From: Marinilabiliales bacterium
GTDB taxonomy: Bacteria; Bacteroidota; Bacteroidia; Bacteroidales; PUMT01
Direction of reading: 5' to 3'
Length of the DNA: 32,887 nucleotides
Assembly: GCA_007695015.1 (NCBI GenBank)
Contig: REEN01000068.1
Location: forward strand, 1 to 32,887
Under the pieces are notes generated by a model. That model was not told where the DNA came from. It saw only the letters and a program-made list of their open reading frames with translations, and made no database searches. How positions within the stretch are numbered: the stretch's first letter is position 1; each line of letters opens with the position of its first letter. The position numbers and the translations under genes were made by a program. Below, piece after piece: positions 32,830 through 32,887 of this stretch.

Positions 32830-32887
32830 CGTGTTCTCCCGCGGCCACGGACCCACGGCTCCCGTGTTCTACCGTGGCCACAGACCC
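32830..32887. repeat. 33-bp direct repeat at the window's right end
   Basis: CGTGTTCTCCCGCGGCCACG... (32830-32854) recurs as CGTGTTCTACCGTGGCCACA... (32863-32887), period 33 bp, 22 of 25 bases alike. The array may continue beyond the window. Confidence 0.75.

Overview
The window looks like an ordinary chromosomal stretch of a Bacteroidota (Bacteroidetes) genome of moderate G+C, probably an environmental Bacteroidales/Marinilabiliales-like lineage. The signs are promoters of the TTTG-N19-21-TAnnTTTG type (clearest at 2267-2297 and 14952-14984), an orphan type IX secretion (T9SS) C-terminal sorting domain, a LytS/LytTR kinase-regulator pair with a periplasmic propeller, the split MutA/MutB methylmalonyl-CoA mutase, an ECF sigma factor paired with a membrane-spanning anti-sigma/beta-barrel protein, and the DUF6452/DUF6048 pair. 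The family assignments are recognition by eye; no search was run.

Layout. 1-368: start of a HAD hydrolase, cut by the window edge. 387-808: tRNA(CAU) with promoter and terminator, followed by a second copy of the tRNA 3' end plus terminator. 820-2297: an A/T-rich AbiEi/AbiEii toxin-antitoxin operon beside that duplication, probably an acquired module. 2555-5297: convergent Tat-exported aldo/keto reductase and TlpA-like thioredoxin protein. 5691-9951: a disaccharide catabolic pair, a GPH-family sugar symporter followed by a GH94 cellobiose-phosphorylase-like enzyme, which together would import and phosphorolyse a beta-linked disaccharide. 9992-12092: ECF sigma factor and its trans-envelope anti-sigma/barrel partner. 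12192-14530: two surface or periplasmic beta-propeller lipoproteins (LVIVD and TolB-like) in one operon.

14836-17843: tRNA-Val(GAC), dCMP deaminase, an S41 C-terminal processing protease and a Spy/ZraP-like periplasmic protein. 18231-22258: mutA-mutB, interconverting succinyl-CoA and (R)-methylmalonyl-CoA in the succinate/propionate pathway. 22292-24839: two small membrane proteins and an Mpl-type murein-peptide ligase. 24930-30022: a signalling island on the minus strand: LytTR regulator, propeller sensor kinase, a solitary T9SS sorting-domain protein without signal peptide or cargo, and a single-domain receiver protein. 30097-32322: divergent PnuC transporter followed by a tightly overlapping set (DUF6452 lipoprotein, DUF6048 protein, small barrel). 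32379-32737: tRNA-Glu(UUC) and ribosomal protein S20.

The most interesting observations are the orphan sorting domain inside the kinase island, the sigma/dual-membrane anti-sigma pair, the tRNA 3'-end duplication next to AbiE, and a recurrent pattern of short tandem repeats (33, 38 and 23/24 bp units, two of them independently with a 33-bp period) at gene ends.
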